NCBI GenBank assembly: GCA_963521065.1
Contig: CAUQTI010000002.1
Location: 203,199 to 267,198 of the forward strand
DNA length: 64,000 bases
Source of the DNA: IOR16 sp963521065
GTDB taxonomy: Bacteria; Bacillota; Clostridia; Peptostreptococcales; Anaerovoracaceae
Direction of reading: 5' to 3'
Numbering within the stretch: position 1 is the stretch's first letter; each line of letters opens with the position of its first letter. The position numbers and the translations under genes are program-made. Shown piece by piece: positions 63,007-64,000 of the stretch. A model generated the notes under the pieces. The model was not told the origin of the DNA. It ran no database searches and worked only from the letters and a program-made list of their open reading frames with translations.

Positions 63007-63146
63007 TGGGATTCCTCCTTGTATGCTTTGATAATCAAGAAATTTCCTTCTTTTGTAATCGCATCTATATCGTAACTTTCTTTTCTTCTTTCAAAAGGAC
63101 GCAGCAGACAGTGCATTCTTTTTTTCTTGGTGATTCGCTTGTTCAT
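63003..63146 (-). CDS. 47-residue basic protein coupled to the SLH gene
   Basis: MNKRITKKKRMHCLLRPFER, then RKESYDIDAITKEGNFLIIK and AYKEESQ. Its stop overlaps the SLH start (ATGA), and the SLH ribosome site AAGGAGG lies in its last codons, so it can act as a leader peptide that controls SLH translation. AAAGGG precedes the ATG. No known family. Confidence 0.55.
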   Translation of the reverse strand: MNKRITKKKRMHCLLRPFERRKESYDIDAITKEGNFLIIKAYKEESQ

Positions 63147-63409
63147 AGATTACCCTTTATTATTATTTATATATATTGTACCACATTTTCCCTTAAAAGT
63201 GTTGAGCTCCCAAGAGGAAATGTATTAAAATTCACTATTTTCTAACGCTTCAAACCGCTTTTTCTTTTGCCCTACTTTCTTTTTTAGTTTTCAAGGTCCT
63301 GTTTATATTTTACATATTATGGTAATTATTGTAAATAGTTTTTACTTTTTTCTATTATTTATTTTTTAATATGCTTGGGGCTTTCAAAACTGCAATTAGT
63401 TTCGTATCG
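63147..63409. other. AT-rich promoter region of the SLH operon
   Basis: Gene-free stretch with several AT-rich tracts; no confident promoter pair. No hairpin seen. Confidence 0.45.
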
Positions 63410-63533
63410 CTCGGGCTGCCACATAAGCAAAATCCGACCAATAAAAAAGCCCGTAAAAAACAGGGCAAAAATAAACAGAATTTAGGCTAGAAAATGAAGT
63501 GCCGATATACTGTTTCATACTATTTAATTGTAT
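63410..63533 (-). pseudogene. Decayed 5' end of a paralogue of the giant surface protein gene
   Basis: The stretch aligns with the signal-peptide end of the giant gene (61640-61727): both share AAAAAAGCCC...AAAAACAGGGC and CCGATA-ACTG-TTC. Codons matching the giant gene's start read ATA, then TAA and TGA in frame, and about 25 extra bases are inserted. So it is a relic with no start codon. Confidence 0.7.
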
Positions 63534-63673
63534 ATTTTCTTTTTACTCCTTTCGCTGTCCCATTTTCCATTGCAGCGAAAGCCTGCGTAAAATGGGCACC
63601 TTCCCGCCCTATAACACAAGGGAGGTACTTGACGCTTTTGTTTCCTTTAGGAAATAACACTTTCTTACATATA

Positions 63674-63706
63674 AAAAAGAAGCTATCAAAAGATAACTTC
63701 TTCTTT
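63674..63706 (-). terminator. Terminator after the partial 5S copy
   Basis: AAGAAG-CTATC and GATAA-CTTCTT form a stem with AAAA loop; minus-strand T-run follows. Confidence 0.7.
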
Positions 63707-63710
63707 GTAA

Positions 63711-63725
63711 AACTGGCAACGTTCC
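63711..63725 (-). repeat. 15-base fragment like the 3' end of 5S rRNA
   Basis: AACTGGCAACGTTCC matches the 5S 3' end and flank AACTGGCAACGTCCT at 63825-63839 in its first 12 bases, followed as in the true copy by a terminator. It is probably left by recombination at rRNA operons. Confidence 0.55.
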
Positions 63726-63787
63726 GTGCTTCACACGTCTCTCCGACTCGCTCCGCTCCCTGCTGTCCAGTTCTATTTTAAATCCAT

Positions 63788-63820
63788 AAAAAAAACACAC
63801 TAGAAAATAGTGTGTTTTTA
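63788..63820 (-). terminator. Terminator after 5S rRNA
   Basis: AAAAACACACTA and TAGTGTGTTTTT form a 12-bp stem with GAAAA loop; T-run on the minus strand. Confidence 0.85.
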
Positions 63821-63826
63821 TAGAAC

Positions 63827-63942
63827 TGGCAACGTCCTACTCTCCCAGGCAGCTTCCCGCCAAGTACCATCAGCGCTAAGGAGCTTAACTACTGTGTTCG
63901 ATATGGGAACAGGTGTGACCTCCTTGCTATTGTCACCAGATA
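63827..63942 (-). rRNA. rrf: 5S ribosomal RNA
   Basis: On the minus strand the region reads ATCTGGTGACAATAGCAAGG, then AGGTCACACCTGTTCCC and TCGAACACAGTAGTTAAGC, ending ACTTGGCGGG...ACGTTGCCAG, the canonical 5S sequence. Ends are approximate by a few bases. The 23S gene would lie beyond 64000. Confidence 0.93.
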
Positions 63943-64000
63943 TATGCATCCTAACCCGATTTATATAATAAATCTTCATAGGATTCTTTGTAAGGGTAAT

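Noticed and set aside
63494..63781. 95-codon frame on the plus strand near the 5S gene
   Set aside because: It runs through the relic, the 5S fragment and terminators and has no ribosome site.

Overview
The window looks like chromosomal DNA from an anaerobic, probably spore-forming Clostridia-type Firmicute of moderate GC content. The support is strong GGAGG ribosome sites with several TTG starts, anaerobic redox proteins (hybrid cluster protein, flavodiiron protein, EFR1-type ferredoxin, Etf-linked acyl-CoA dehydrogenases), CotF and CotH spore-coat families, SLH surface proteins, and no respiratory-chain genes. No prophage, insertion sequence or CRISPR array was seen. The species cannot be named from this sequence.

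Layout. 1-2949 (minus): an operon for making homocysteine with a protein thiocarboxylate as sulfur donor (thioredoxin, JAMM protease, sulfite-reductase-like protein, TusA-like protein, ThiS-like carrier with a removable tail, E1-like activating enzyme, and the start of metY). 3215-5570 (minus): tcdA, larE and a membrane-anchored unknown. 5711-9406 (minus): an Rrf2 regulator, an acyl-CoA dehydrogenase/EtfA/rubredoxin fusion and a flavodiiron protein, divergent from a berberine-bridge-type oxidase (9638-10987). 11160-19661 (minus): a copper-handling block with a two-component system, CopA, a DUF2318 protein, an HMA-TauE-cupredoxin protein and two very small proteins. 19839-20953: an EFR1 flavodoxin/ferredoxin and YwbE.

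21102-28163 (plus): a nitrosative/oxidative-stress island with a signal-less solute-binding-type protein, a P-loop GTPase, an ABC ATPase without a permease, a Crp/Fnr regulator, Hcp with a C-terminal DUF1858 domain, an unknown IHxWL-repeat protein and a hemerythrin. Two near-identical palindromes precede the first gene and hcp, so both are probably controlled by the Crp/Fnr protein. 28460-30063: a three-gene DUF3990/HTH module with TATCG operator repeats, beside tRNA-Ser(CGA) and a 20-bp partial copy of its 3' end. 30717-40393: an M29 aminopeptidase, then a sigma-54 regulator and a cai/fix-like operon (EtfA, EtfB, acyl-CoA dehydrogenase, class III CoA-transferase, GntP-type permease, crotonase) with a visible -24/-12 promoter and a 25-bp inverted repeat about 160 bp upstream of it.

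40633-50438: DUF3343, a D,D-carboxypeptidase, a CotF-like protein, an HD-domain protein, a TfoX C-terminal-type protein, a DUF1287 protein, and a VTC polyphosphate polymerase/DUF4956/CotH/two-component cluster. 50535-55414: M20 peptidase, LysR regulator, YfcC permease and malic enzyme. 55671-63533: a 2018-residue secreted protein, a probable type I toxin inside a long-range inverted repeat, an SLH protein with a coupled 47-residue ORF, and the decayed 5' end of a paralogue of the giant gene. 63674-63942: the end of an rRNA operon (5S, minus strand) with a partial 5S copy.
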